A DNA stretch of 64,000 nucleotides from Paenibacillus sp. RUD330 (GCF_002243345.2 NZ_CP022655.2:2420501-2484500); one strand, 5' to 3'; positions 18,258 through 26,884 are shown, counted from the stretch's first letter. Program-made: numbers and translations. The notes: generated from the sequence alone by a model not told the origin.

Positions 18258-18313
18258 TTGACAGGACAAAGGAAGGATCGTTATATTTTTAGTTGACGGA
18301 ACAAGTCAATCAA
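18258..18313 (+). promoter_or_regulatory. promoter with overlapping operator 1 for the FAD monooxygenase
   Basis: TTGACA (18258-18263), 18-nt spacer, TATATT (18282-18287). Operator 1 starts at 18293 (TTGACGGAACAAGTCAA, extended to 18313) and would cover the transcription start. The same 21-bp motif recurs at 18379-18399. Confidence 0.75.
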
Positions 18314-18378
18314 CGATTGAAGATCTCCAATTTCGTAGTCAGATGGACAGAATAAGCGTCATTTTTTTTGGATTATTA

Positions 18379-18399
18379 TTGACTGAATTAATCAATCAA
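18379..18399 (+). promoter_or_regulatory. operator 2 upstream of the FAD monooxygenase
   Basis: TTGACTGAATTAATCAA extended by TCAA matches operator 1 at 16 or more of 21 positions and is a near-palindrome of the TetR-operator type. It lies 17 nt before the start codon. The likely ligand-controlled repressor is the TetR protein at 19992-20606. Confidence 0.65.
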
Positions 18400-18416
18400 A
18401 AAAAGAGGTGAAAAAA

Positions 18417-19922
18417 ATGAACGAATCGGCTCCACAAGCAGACATGGCAGAACAGCTGGCAGCTTCGAGTTTCAATACCGCTTCCAGAGCGATAGTCATC
18501 GGAGGGAGCATGGCGGGCCTGCTGGCGGCGAAGGTGCTTTCTGGCCATTACGAGGAAGTTGTCATCATTGAGCGGGATGAGTTCCAGGAACGCCCGGCGA
18601 ATCGGCCCGGAGTGCCTCAGGATCATCATCCGCACCGGCTGCAGGATCTCGGCAAAGGCATTTTGGAGGCACTGTTTCCCGGCTGGAGAGAGGATCTGCT
18701 CGCCCAAGGAGCCTATGAACGCGAAGGGAAAGAGATGCATCTGATTTCCCCGCTTGCGGCGCTCCAGTTTCCGTACGAGAAGGATGAAGGCTGTTCCCGT
18801 CCTCTGCTGGAATGGGTCATCCGGCGCAGAGTGGCGGCCGAGCCGCGCATTCAGGTGCTGCAAGGCCATGTAGCGGTATCCCTGCTGACCAAGAAGGCGG
18901 GCAGCAAGCTGGCCGTATCGGGAGTCGAGGTGAGGAAACAGCGGAGCGGCGGCAGCCGGGACCTCGAGGCCGCGCTCGTCGTCGATGCCTCCGGACGTTA
19001 TACGCGGCTGCCTGAATGGCTGGAAGAGCTTGGCTTCGGCAAACCCGTTGCGGAAATCCTGCATACGCGCCTTGCCTACAGCACCAGGTATTACCGCATC
19101 CCGGATTCTTTGAAAGACCGCTACAGCACCGTTCTTATCGAAGGCGATCCATCGCTTGCCGAAGGCTCGGGCGTCTTCAGCCCGATCGAGGGCGGGGTGG
19201 CGGAGACGACGATTTACGGCGCCGGAGGGCATTATCCGCCGGTGGATCCGGAAAGGTACGAACGGGCCGCGGCCAAGCTGATTCATCCCATGCTCGCGGA
19301 AATTATCGCCCAGCTCGAACCGGTCGGAAATCCGAGAGGGTTCCGCGTGTCGGAGTGCCGGCTCAATCAGTATGGAGAGATGCCGGAATGGCCGTCCGGG
19401 CTGCTCGCGATCGGCGATTCGGTCTGCAACTTCGATCCCATTTACGGTCAAGGCATTTCCGTGGCGGCGGCGGAAGCGATGGAGATGGGGAAAGCTCTGC
19501 GGAAGGCGGCCAAGGAAAACGGCCCGATACGGGAGCATGAGCTGCAGCGGCGCTTCGGCAGGATCATTTTGCCGGCTTGGTGGACGATTGTCGTCGCCGA
19601 CTTGAGATGGCCGGGCGTGACCTATGAAGGCTCCTTGTCCGGACGGGGCATACGTTTTTGCCAGGAGTACCTCGACATTGTGCGCCGACAAGCGCTGCAG
19701 GGCGGGGACATGGAGCTGTTCGGCCTGCTGATGGGCGTGCAGGGCTTGGATGCGCCGCCTTCCTCTTTGTTCGGAGAAGAGGCGGTCCGTATGGTTGTGA
19801 GCCGCAGCAAGCAGGACGCCTGGCTGGAGAAACAGCTGGAGGCAGGGGAAACATTGGGAGATTTCCTGGAGCGGAGCTTCCCCGTGTTCCACCCGGCAAG
19901 CCATTCCGAAGCAAACAGATGA
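18417..19922 (+). CDS. FAD-dependent monooxygenase/oxidoreductase
   Basis: About 501 residues of the PHBH/squalene-epoxidase-like flavoprotein group. The FAD fingerprint RAIVIGGSMAGLLAAKVL starts at about residue 22, followed by a Glu-x-Asp end (VVIIERDEF). The second FAD motif is LAIGDSVCNFDPIYGQGISV at about residue 330. There is no signal peptide. Such enzymes hydroxylate or oxidise hydrophobic compounds or antibiotics; the substrate is unknown. ATG 18417 is preferred to GTG 18408, which lies within the Shine-Dalgarno AGAGGTG. Two operator copies in front and the TetR gene behind suggest a substrate-induced detoxification unit. Confidence 0.83.
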   Translation: MNESAPQADMAEQLAASSFNTASRAIVIGGSMAGLLAAKVLSGHYEEVVIIERDEFQERPANRPGVPQDHHPHRLQDLGKGILEALFPGWREDLLAQGAYEREGKEMHLISPLAALQFPYEKDEGCSRPLLEWVIRRRVAAEPRIQVLQGHVAVSLLTKKAGSKLAVSGVEVRKQRSGGSRDLEAALVVDASGRYTRLPEWLEELGFGKPVAEILHTRLAYSTRYYRIPDSLKDRYSTVLIEGDPSLAEGSGVFSPIEGGVAETTIYGAGGHYPPVDPERYERAAAKLIHPMLAEIIAQLEPVGNPRGFRVSECRLNQYGEMPEWPSGLLAIGDSVCNFDPIYGQGISVAAAEAMEMGKALRKAAKENGPIREHELQRRFGRIILPAWWTIVVADLRWPGVTYEGSLSGRGIRFCQEYLDIVRRQALQGGDMELFGLLMGVQGLDAPPSSLFGEEAVRMVVSRSKQDAWLEKQLEAGETLGDFLERSFPVFHPASHSEANR

Positions 19923-19991
19923 TTGCTCCCCATGAAGGATTAGGGTAAGGTAAGGAAAAACAGGCATTAGTCGGATTGAGGTAGAAAACGC

Positions 19992-20606
19992 ATGGCTCCT
20001 TACAACGAAGACCAGCTTAACCAGATTCGCGACGAGCGCAGGGAGCAGATTCTCGCGGCCGCCCTGGGCGTATTCGCCCGTCGCGGTCCTGCGCTGACCA
20101 AGATGAGCATGATCGCGGCAGCCGCAGGCATCAGCCACGGCCTGCTGTACCACTATTTCAAATCCAAGGATGAGCTGTTCACCGAGCTGGTGCGCAGAGC
20201 GATGGAAGGCGCGAGCGAAGGGGTCGGGGATATGCTGGACCATCCCGGGACCGTGACCGACAAGCTGAGGCATTTTCTTCAGGATGCGATGACGGAAGAG
20301 GCGAGGCTGTCCTTCCTGCTGATTCATCAGACGCGGGCTTCGGAAGGCGTTCCCGAGGAGGCGCGGACGATCATCGGGGATTATTCCATCCTCTGGTTTG
20401 TGGAGAGGCTCAGGCCGCTGTTTCTCGAAGGCCAGCGAACCGGCGAAATCGCAGAAGATGACGCCGGCCTGCTCATCTCGGGGCTGCTGACGGCGATGAG
20501 CGGATCCATGATCCTGCACGCGAGCGACGAGCAGAACATCCCGCTGCTGAATCCCGATCATTTGCTCCGGATGGTGCTTGCACCCGCACATATCCAGCCT
20601 TTGTGA
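19992..20606 (+). CDS. TetR family transcriptional regulator
   Basis: 204 residues. The N-terminal helix-turn-helix is clear: REQILAAALGVFARRGPALT, then SMIAAAAGISHGLLYHYFKS, KDELFTELV. The rest is the variable ligand-binding domain. It follows the FAD monooxygenase in the same direction by about 70 bp, so it is probably co-transcribed and represses the operon through the two 21-bp sites at 18293 and 18379. A strong bidirectional terminator ends it. Confidence 0.9.
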   Translation: MAPYNEDQLNQIRDERREQILAAALGVFARRGPALTKMSMIAAAAGISHGLLYHYFKSKDELFTELVRRAMEGASEGVGDMLDHPGTVTDKLRHFLQDAMTEEARLSFLLIHQTRASEGVPEEARTIIGDYSILWFVERLRPLFLEGQRTGEIAEDDAGLLISGLLTAMSGSMILHASDEQNIPLLNPDHLLRMVLAPAHIQPL

Positions 20607-20623
20607 CCAGCGCCATCCATCGG

Positions 20624-20669
20624 AAAAACGGCCGTCCAACCGAGCTTCGCTCGCAGGACGGCCGTTTTT
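20624..20669. terminator. bidirectional terminator
   Basis: AAAAACGGCCGTCC pairs with GGACGGCCGTTTTT. It lies between the convergent TetR gene and mtnB. Confidence 0.9.
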
Positions 20670-20694
20670 CACTTTCATCGGACGGGCTGGGGGG

Positions 20695-21357
20695 TCAGGA
20701 ACGTCCTTTGTTCAGCAGTTCCCAGCGGTAGGCGTATTCGAACAGAAACTCGAACGATTCCAGATGGCGCTTGGCTTCGAAGGCATCCGCTCCCCATGCG
20801 TAGATGCCGTGCTTGCGCAGCAGGATGCCCGGCAGGCGCGGATTCAAGTGATCTGTCACTTCGGGCACGATGCGGGGAATATCGGCGAAGTTAGGCACGA
20901 TGGGAATGTCGATATGCGCCTCTTCCTCCCAAATGCCCAGCCCTTTGATCAGCTCGACTCCGGTCACCGGGACGCTCCGGCGCTCCCAGAAATATTCCGA
21001 GATGAGATTGCTGTAGACGGAATGGATATGGAAGATCGCGCCGCAGCCGGTGAGACGGTAAATCTCGCAGTGGATCAGCGTTTCGGCAGAAGGCTTGAGC
21101 GAGGTCGCTTCGCTGGCCTTCCCGTTTTGATCCACGAGCAGGAAGTCCTCCGGCGTGGACTTGGACTTGTCCTTGCCGCTCGCCGTGACGGCGAACTGGA
21201 AGCGCCCCGGATTGAAGTCGCCTACGCGCACGGACAGATTGCCGCTTGTGCCGGGGAACCAGCCCCGTCCGGCGAACAGCTCCTTCACTTCGGAGAGCTC
21301 GGCGAAAGCTCTCTGCTTGTCCTCGAGTGTAATCGGGGAATCCATGTAATCGGTCAT
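20695..21357 (-). CDS. mtnB: methylthioribulose-1-phosphate dehydratase
   Basis: A 220-residue class II aldolase/adducin-fold enzyme. It converts 5-methylthioribulose-1-phosphate to 2,3-diketo-5-methylthiopentyl-1-phosphate in methionine salvage. Zinc ligands are visible in FHIHSVYSN (His-x-His) and in LLRKHGIYAWG (third His). The substrate-phosphate segment is WFPGTSGNLSVRV and the proton donor is in the stretch after GVELIKG. The ATG overlaps the mtnX stop by 4 bp, giving an mtnW-mtnX-mtnB order like the Bacillus operon. It is the last gene of the minus-strand array. Confidence 0.93.
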   Translation of the reverse strand: MTDYMDSPITLEDKQRAFAELSEVKELFAGRGWFPGTSGNLSVRVGDFNPGRFQFAVTASGKDKSKSTPEDFLLVDQNGKASEATSLKPSAETLIHCEIYRLTGCGAIFHIHSVYSNLISEYFWERRSVPVTGVELIKGLGIWEEEAHIDIPIVPNFADIPRIVPEVTDHLNPRLPGILLRKHGIYAWGADAFEAKRHLESFEFLFEYAYRWELLNKGRS

Positions 21358-22091
21358 GGCCGTTCACCTGCTTTCTGAAGTTGCTGCCGCTCTTTGAGAC
21401 TGGCGACCACATCGTGGAAAGTAGTGAATTCCACATGCGGGAGGCCAAGCTCGCGGCATTTGGTCGTGAGATGGGAGCGGGAGAAGACGAGATCGGCAAG
21501 CTTGGCGCCTTCAAAGTCGGTCACGCTGTCCCCGATCAAGATCCGGTCGTGCTTGTCGCCAGCGAAGCGGCGGATGACGGCTGTTTTGCACATGCCGCAT
21601 TGTCCGTTCGGACATTCCTCATCGCAGCTGTGCGGCCAGACAATCTCGATGTTCTCTCCGCTGAAATCGCTGCTGTTGCAGTAGATATGGTCTTCCGGAA
21701 TGCCGAAGCGGGAGAGCAGCGGATAGACGAAAAAGTCGATGCCGCCGCTGGTGACGAAAAAGTCGATGTTCTCCGCCTTGCAGTAATCGAGCAGCTCCTG
21801 GAAGCCGGCCCGAATGACGGCGTTGGAGATCGAGTAGGCGACCACTTCCTCCTTGAGCGAGGCTGGCAGGAGACGGAACATTTCGCCGACTCCCTGCTTG
21901 ATCGACTTGCGCTGGTCGATGGTATCCTGGGCGATCTGCTCCCAGCCCTCAGGATTGAAATGGCGGATGATGGCGATGATGTTGTCGTTCTCCGTTATCG
22001 TGCCGTCGAAGTCGCAGAAAATAACCGGCCTGCGGGCTGCCCCGGCGTTATGGGAGGCAGAGAAGCCGGATTCGGTCAGGGATGAGGTCAT
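21354..22091 (-). CDS. mtnX: 2-hydroxy-3-keto-5-methylthiopentenyl-1-phosphate phosphatase
   Basis: About 245 residues of the HAD superfamily. The nucleophile motif is FCDFDGTITENDNI, motif II is FVTSGGIDFFVYP, and motif IV is ILIGDSVTDFEGA. It dephosphorylates HK-MTPenyl-1-P to dihydroxy-MTPene. ATG 22091 is chosen because the frame is open upstream but only this start has an AGAAGG about 9 nt away; a 280-residue version would be longer than the family. A cysteine cluster (CDEECPNGQCGMC) typical of MtnX is present. It overlaps mtnB by 4 bp. Confidence 0.93.
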   Translation of the reverse strand: MTSSLTESGFSASHNAGAARRPVIFCDFDGTITENDNIIAIIRHFNPEGWEQIAQDTIDQRKSIKQGVGEMFRLLPASLKEEVVAYSISNAVIRAGFQELLDYCKAENIDFFVTSGGIDFFVYPLLSRFGIPEDHIYCNSSDFSGENIEIVWPHSCDEECPNGQCGMCKTAVIRRFAGDKHDRILIGDSVTDFEGAKLADLVFSRSHLTTKCRELGLPHVEFTTFHDVVASLKERQQLQKAGERP

Positions 22092-22254
22092 GAAGACGAG
22101 CCTTCTTTCATGCGGGATTGTTCTCGAAGAGAAGGATGCCTCGGGCAGCCTCCGCATTCGACTCCAGGGAAGGGCTTCGCACGGCAAACGCGTCAAAGCC
22201 TTTCAAAGCCTGTACAAGAAGAAAGCATACCACAAGCTTGTCTTCTTCTCCACG

Positions 22255-22292
22255 CCGAAATGGCCGCCTCTTGAAGACGGCGGCCATTTCGG
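22255..22292. other. strong stem-loop between mtnW and mtnX
   Basis: CCGAAATGGCCGCC and GGCGGCCATTTCGG are perfect 14-bp arms with a short loop. It has no T run on either strand, so it is more likely a processing or partial-termination hairpin than a standard terminator. Confidence 0.6.
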
Positions 22293-22304
22293 CGGAAAGG
22301 AAAG

Positions 22305-23561
22305 TCAGGCTTCGCGAACGCCCCAGGCCTTGATGGCTGCGGCCAATTCTTCTCGTCCGGAAGCGGAGGCCGCTTCCTGGAGAGACACTCCCTCCAGCGA
22401 CGCGTCGATCGCCTGCCGGAATGCGCGGCCGCCGGCGGCCGCTCCCATCGGATGGCCATGGACGCCGCCGCCGGCGTTCACGACGACTTCGCCTCCGAAG
22501 TCTCTCAGGATCAGCGGCACGAGTCCGGGATGGATGCCCGCAGACGGCACGGGGAAGCTTGTCCTTGCAGGGACAGAAGGATCCAGCAGCGCTTCCTTGA
22601 TCGCCATGTTCTCCTGCTTCGGCATGACGACGGAGCCGTAGGGCGAAGGGAAGAGGACCAGGTCCGCGCCCGCCAGCCGCATAAGCTTGCCCAGCAGCAG
22701 CGAAGCGGAGATTCCGTAGTGCGGGGACGGGTAGAAAGCGCCTGCCAGCGCGGGATGCGCCGCGATCGGAACGTTGATGTCCGGATCGCCGCTCAGCTCG
22801 CGAAGAACGTCGTAGCCGTAGGAGAGGACGTTGAACAGCAGGGCGTTGGCGCCCTCCGATATTGCGGTGCGGGCCTGTTCGGCGAGCTTGGAGGTCGGTC
22901 CGGTCAGGTTGACGGCGTACAGCAGCTTCTGTCCGGTATGCTCCGACGCTCTGCGCGCGGCTTCCATGCAGACGGCGACACGGCGGCGGATGCCGATCTC
23001 CTCGTTCTCGAACAGAATCTCATCATCCTTGATGAGATCCACTCCGCCGAGCGCCTGCTGGTAGAACTGCTCCTCCAATCCTTTCAGGTCATGGCCGATG
23101 ACCGACTTGAAAATGCTCATCAGCAGCGGCCGGTCATGGACGCCAAGCAGCCCCCGCACGCCTTCGATGCCGAACTTCGGTCCGGGGAAGGCGCTTCTGA
23201 AGCTCTCGGACACATCGAGATCGAGCAGCCGCACGCGGCCGTCCATCGACAGCTTGCCGAACACGGTGACAAGCAGGGCTGGAATGTCCCGGCTGAAATT
23301 GATGTCGGGATAGGCAATCCGAATATCGGCATAGCGCGTGCCCGGCGTGCCGTCGCCTTCATGGACGTCGATGGAGACCGTGCGTCCCAAATGCTTTTCC
23401 ATATCGGCCTTCCGTGCGTCCGGAAGCTCGGTCCAGCTGCCGACCGTCAAGCCTACGGCGATGGAGTCCGCTTTTTTGCTGAAATCCGCCTTGTCGTCAT
23501 GGACACGGTAAAGGGCGGTGCACATGCCTGGAATGGCGAGGTTACTTCTGCTCTCGTTCAC
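22305..23561 (-). CDS. mtnW: 2,3-diketo-5-methylthiopentyl-1-phosphate enolase (RuBisCO-like protein)
   Basis: About 418 residues of the form IV RuBisCO-like group. It enolises DK-MTP-1-P in methionine salvage. The start GTG 23561 is chosen because AAAGGAG lies 8 nt upstream. The N-terminus then matches MtnW, with ATGLTVGSW-like SIAVGLTVGSWTEL. The carbamylated lysine lies in GGVDLIKDDE. The phosphate-binding and C-terminal segment reads VVNAGGGVHGHPMGAAAGG. The start lies 20 bp inside proC, so translation may be coupled. It is followed by a stem-loop and mtnX. Confidence 0.93.
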   Translation of the reverse strand: MNESRSNLAIPGMCTALYRVHDDKADFSKKADSIAVGLTVGSWTELPDARKADMEKHLGRTVSIDVHEGDGTPGTRYADIRIAYPDINFSRDIPALLVTVFGKLSMDGRVRLLDLDVSESFRSAFPGPKFGIEGVRGLLGVHDRPLLMSIFKSVIGHDLKGLEEQFYQQALGGVDLIKDDEILFENEEIGIRRRVAVCMEAARRASEHTGQKLLYAVNLTGPTSKLAEQARTAISEGANALLFNVLSYGYDVLRELSGDPDINVPIAAHPALAGAFYPSPHYGISASLLLGKLMRLAGADLVLFPSPYGSVVMPKQENMAIKEALLDPSVPARTSFPVPSAGIHPGLVPLILRDFGGEVVVNAGGGVHGHPMGAAAGGRAFRQAIDASLEGVSLQEAASASGREELAAAIKAWGVREA

Positions 23562-24453
23562 CAAGAACGCTCCTTTCGATCTCGCGGCCGATCTCGTCCG
23601 CACGCTGCGCGGACTTTTTCATTCCGGCCTTGAAAAATTCGGCGACGCGATGCTCCTGCATCAGCTGGATCGCCGCTTGAGTCGTGCCGTTCGGGCTCGT
23701 CACCTTGCGCCTCAGCTCGGCCGGCTGCTCGCCGGTCACCCGCATCATTTCGGCGGCGCCGAGCACGGTCTGCACGGTGAGCTCGCGCGAGGAATCGCCG
23801 TCGAGTCCCATTTCCATCCCGGCTTCAATCATGGCCTCCATAATATAATACAAGTAGGCCGGTCCGCTGCCCGACAAGCCGGTGACGGCTTCCAGCAGCC
23901 GCTCCTCGACGACCGTAATGAGGCCGATCGAGCGGAACAGCTGCTCCACGGCAGCACGCTGCTCCGAATCCGTCTCCGGGGAATAGCTCAGCGCCGTCGC
24001 GCCGAGGCCGATCGTGCTGGACGTGTTGGGCATCGTCCGGGCGACGGCGGCTTTCGTCCCGACCAGAGCTTGGATCGTTGAGATCGACAAGCCTGCGATG
24101 AGGGAGACGATCAGCTTGCTGCCGTCGATGAGATGGGAGATGGAGCGCAGCGCTTCCTCGGCGTCCTTGGGCTTCATGCTGAGCACGATGACGTCCGCGC
24201 CGGCCAGCATCGCTTCTTTTTCCTCCGGAGTCTCTGCGGTCAGGACGCCGTATGCCGAGCGGAGCTCGGCCAGCCTGGAGCCGCCGCTGCGGTTGAACAT
24301 GCCGATGCGCGAGGCACCGCACAGTCCGCGCGATATCATGCCGCGGGCGACCGCTTCGGCCATGGAGCCGGCACCGAAGAAGCAGTAGCTCAGCGTTTCC
24401 GGCTGGGCGAACAAGGCGGGAGTTCCCGCCGATGATGGGAATGGGGTAGTCAA
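23542..24453 (-). CDS. proC: pyrroline-5-carboxylate reductase
   Basis: 303 residues. It reduces pyrroline-5-carboxylate to proline with NAD(P)H. The Rossmann start is SYCFFGAGSMAEAVARG, and the family signature appears as GLSGSGPAYLYYIMEAM near residue 190, followed by VTSPNGTTQAAI. The start is TTG 24453, 7 nt after AAGGAGG. It is 30 bp after proA, and its 3' end overlaps mtnW by 20 bp. The last residues run beyond the usual family end and are mostly charged. Confidence 0.94.
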   Translation of the reverse strand: MTTPFPSSAGTPALFAQPETLSYCFFGAGSMAEAVARGMISRGLCGASRIGMFNRSGGSRLAELRSAYGVLTAETPEEKEAMLAGADVIVLSMKPKDAEEALRSISHLIDGSKLIVSLIAGLSISTIQALVGTKAAVARTMPNTSSTIGLGATALSYSPETDSEQRAAVEQLFRSIGLITVVEERLLEAVTGLSGSGPAYLYYIMEAMIEAGMEMGLDGDSSRELTVQTVLGAAEMMRVTGEQPAELRRKVTSPNGTTQAAIQLMQEHRVAEFFKAGMKKSAQRADEIGREIERSVLGEREQK

Positions 24454-24485
24454 TAGTAGTCCTCCTTAACGTTCCTTGACGGCTG

Positions 24486-25766
24486 TCAGCCTCTGATCTG
24501 GCCGGTGCCCTGGATGCGGTATTTCGTCGATGTAAGCGCCGGCAGACCCATCGGTCCCCGTACATGAAGCTTTTGCGTACTGATCCCGATCTCGGCTCCA
24601 TAGCCGAATTCGAAGCCGTCCGTGAAACGGGTGGAGGCGTTGTGATAGACGGCCGCGGCGTCCACTTCATTCAGGAATCGCCCTGCGGCATCGGCATCGG
24701 GCGTCACGATGCACTCGGAATGGCGGGTGCCGTATCGCGAAATATGGTCCAGCGCCTCGTCCAAGCTGTCCACGACGCGAATATTGAGAATATAGTCGTT
24801 GTACTCCGTCGCATAGTCGGCTTCGCCGGCCGATGCCATTGGGACCGCGCTTCCCGCTATGCGGCGCGCTTCGCCGCAGCCTCTCAGCTCGACACCGGCT
24901 CCGGCAATCGCAGCTGCCAGAGGAACGAGGCCATGCTCGGCATAGCGGGCGTTGACGAGCAGCGTCTCCATGGAGTTGCAAACGGATGGACGCTGGGCTT
25001 TGGCGTTGACGGCGATGGAGGCCGCCATCGCCGGATCGGCTTCCGCGTCGACATAAGTATGGCAGATTCCCGCCCCCGTCTCAATGACGGGCACGGTGGC
25101 GTTCTCGATGACATTGCGGATCAGAGCCGCGCCGCCGCGAGGAATGATGACGTCGAGCAGGCCGTTCAGCTTGAGCATGGCGTCCGCCGATGCGCGGCTC
25201 GGATCCTCGATCAGCTGGAGCGCTTCCGGCGGCACGGCAGCAGCTTGCAGCGCTCCGCGAAGCACTTCCACGACGCGCCGGTTCGTATGGAGGGCGGCGC
25301 TTCCTCCGCGAAGAACGACGCTGTTGCCGGTTTTCAGGCATAGGGCCGCGGCGTCAACCGTGACGTTGGGACGGGCTTCGTAGATCATGCCGATGACGCC
25401 GAGCGGCACGGACACCTGCTCGATGTGGAGCCCGTTCGGGCGCTCGATCGTCTGCACGGTCCGTCCGACGGGGTCTTCAAGGGCGATGACCTCCCGGACT
25501 CCTTGGGCGATCGAGGCGATCCGCTCGGCATTCAGAGCGAGCCGGTCGAGCAGGGAAGGGGCGGTTCCGGCTTCGCGTCCGCGCTCCAGATCCAGGGCAT
25601 TGGCTTCCAGAATGCTGTCCGTCTCCACGATCAGCGCGGCGGCCATCGCCTCCAGCGCCCGGTTTTTCTCGGCCGTGTCCAGGCTGCCAAGCTTGCGGGC
25701 GGCTTGCTTCGCGAGCGCGGCTTTGACGGCCGCTTCGGATGCGGCGGTTTTTTGTTCTGTCGTCAT
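24486..25766 (-). CDS. proA: glutamate-5-semialdehyde dehydrogenase (gamma-glutamyl phosphate reductase)
   Basis: A 426-residue aldehyde-dehydrogenase-fold enzyme. It reduces glutamyl-5-phosphate to the semialdehyde, the second step of proline synthesis. Visible motifs are GVIGMIYEARPNVTVDAA, the nucleophile Cys in RPSVCNSMETLL, and the family signature FTDGFEFGYGAEIGISTQ. AAAGGAG precedes the ATG at 25766. Unlike the usual tight proB-proA pair, over 1.1 kb of repetitive DNA separates it from proB, so proA may need its own promoter. Confidence 0.95.
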   Translation of the reverse strand: MTTEQKTAASEAAVKAALAKQAARKLGSLDTAEKNRALEAMAAALIVETDSILEANALDLERGREAGTAPSLLDRLALNAERIASIAQGVREVIALEDPVGRTVQTIERPNGLHIEQVSVPLGVIGMIYEARPNVTVDAAALCLKTGNSVVLRGGSAALHTNRRVVEVLRGALQAAAVPPEALQLIEDPSRASADAMLKLNGLLDVIIPRGGAALIRNVIENATVPVIETGAGICHTYVDAEADPAMAASIAVNAKAQRPSVCNSMETLLVNARYAEHGLVPLAAAIAGAGVELRGCGEARRIAGSAVPMASAGEADYATEYNDYILNIRVVDSLDEALDHISRYGTRHSECIVTPDADAAGRFLNEVDAAAVYHNASTRFTDGFEFGYGAEIGISTQKLHVRGPMGLPALTSTKYRIQGTGQIRG

Positions 25767-25858
25767 GTTTCATTCTCCTTTCGGGTATGGGGCTGCTGCT
25801 CGGAATGTTGCTGCCGCTTCGCAGGGCAAGATGAGCTTGCAGCTTCGCTTGCAGTCCG

Positions 25859-25945
25859 CTTGAAGTGCGCTGCTGCGGGTGGCATCTGCTTGAAGTGCGC
25901 CGCTGCGCTTGCAGTCCGCTTGAAGTGCGCCGCTGCGCGTGCAGT
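25859..25945. repeat. 30-bp tandem repeats, three copies
   Basis: GCTTGAAGTGCGCYGCTGCG starts at 25859, 25889 and 25919. The intervening bases are also similar, and further single copies sit inside the 203-bp units. There are no unique spacers, so this is not a CRISPR. Confidence 0.75.
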
Positions 25946-26500
25946 CGATCTTCCGATCGCTGTTCCCGTCGGATTCCCTGATTCTCAATGTTAGAGGAAG
26001 GAATCCCCTCCGGCAAAGGCGACCGCAGACGCTTCTCCAGATTCGGCTGGCACGCTGCGCGGGCCATGTCGCGATGCTCGCTGCGCGGGCAAGATGTGCG
26101 TGCCGCTTCGCTTGCAGTCCGCTTGAAGTGCGCCGCTGCGCGTGCAGCCGATCTTCCGATCGCTGTTCCCGTCGGATTCCCTGATTCTCAATGTTAGGGG
26201 AAGGAATCCTCCGACAAAGGCGACCGCTGACGCTTCTCCAGATTCGGCTGGCACGCTGCGCGGGCCATGTCGCTATGCTCGCAGCGCTCGCTGCGCGGGC
26301 AAGATGTGCGTGCCGCTGCGCGTGCAGTGCGCTTGAAGTGCGCCGCTGCGCGTGCAGCCGATCTTCCGATCGCTGTTCCCGTCGGATTCCCTGATTCTCA
26401 ATGTTAGGGGAAGGAATCCTCCGGAAAAGGCGACCGCTGACGCTTCTCCAGATTCGGCTGGCACGCTGCGCGGGCCATGTCGCTATGCTCGCTGCGCGTT
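25946..26500 (-). repeat. tandem repeat, three units of about 203-210 bp with hairpin cores
   Basis: Units start at 25946, 26149 and 26359. Each holds a core of about 93-95 bp (25946-26040, 26149-26241, 26359-26451). On the minus strand the core reads CTGGAGAAGCG, then GCGGTCGCCTTTG, a GGATTCC/GGAATCC stem, then GGGAACAGCGATCGGAAGA. This matches the core of copy A at 3.7 kb in order and spacing. The third unit has a 7-bp insertion before its core. Confidence 0.85.
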
Positions 26501-26637
26501 GGGCGGGTGGAGCTGCGTTATTTCACTCGGCTTGGAGTGTCAAGTTTACGACAGCCTAGCCGGCAGAGGCCGGTAGAGTCTCCGCGAAGCGGATTCTTTA
26601 TCGGAATAGTCCCAGCGTAGCGAGCCGGTCAATCCAT

Positions 26638-26740
26638 AGAAGCGCCAGCGTTCGCCTTTGCTGATGTATTCTGACCACTGACCAAAAAATTCAGAGAATA
26701 CATCAGCAACAGCGATCGGAGGATGGCCGGCCCGCGCAGC
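26638..26740 (+). repeat. hairpin element, plus-strand copy (copy D)
   Basis: TTCGCCTTTG (26651-26660) is followed by CTGATGTATTCTGA (26661-26674), a 16-nt loop and TCAGAGAATACATCAG (26691-26706), which pairs with it apart from a 2-nt bulge. Then comes CAACAGCGATCGGAGGA. The flanks match copies A and C, but the stem sequence is quite different. Confidence 0.75.
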
Positions 26741-26836
26741 GTTCAGAATTGTTCCAGAGGATGGCCGGCCCGCGCAGCGTTCAGAATTGTTCCAGAGAAT
26801 GGCCGGCCCGCGCAGCGCTCATAATTTTCACGGGTG
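26723..26836 (+). repeat. 38-bp tandem repeat, three copies
   Basis: Units begin with ATGGCCGGCCCGCGCAGCG at 26723, 26761 and 26799. The first two are nearly identical; the third diverges after GCAGCG. Confidence 0.8.
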
Positions 26837-26884
26837 GCCGCGCAGCGCCCCGAACTTAGCCGCGCCGCGCAGAGCAGGCATCGC

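Larger units (their letters stand above)
25767..26884. other. 1.1-kb repetitive region between proB and proA
   Basis: It contains three 30-bp repeats (25859-25945), three units of about 203-210 bp (25946-26500), a hairpin element (26638-26740) and three 38-bp repeats (26723-about 26830). Short ORFs on both strands repeat a decapeptide such as SGALQADCKR and have no ribosome sites, so they are taken as non-coding. Confidence 0.75.

Noticed and set aside
25859-25945. Possible CRISPR array
   Set aside because: The 30-bp units follow each other without unique spacers and no cas genes are near.
25770-26464. Small ORFs (60-87 residues) within the repeats
   Set aside because: They come from the repeat unit itself, repeat a decapeptide and lack ribosome sites.
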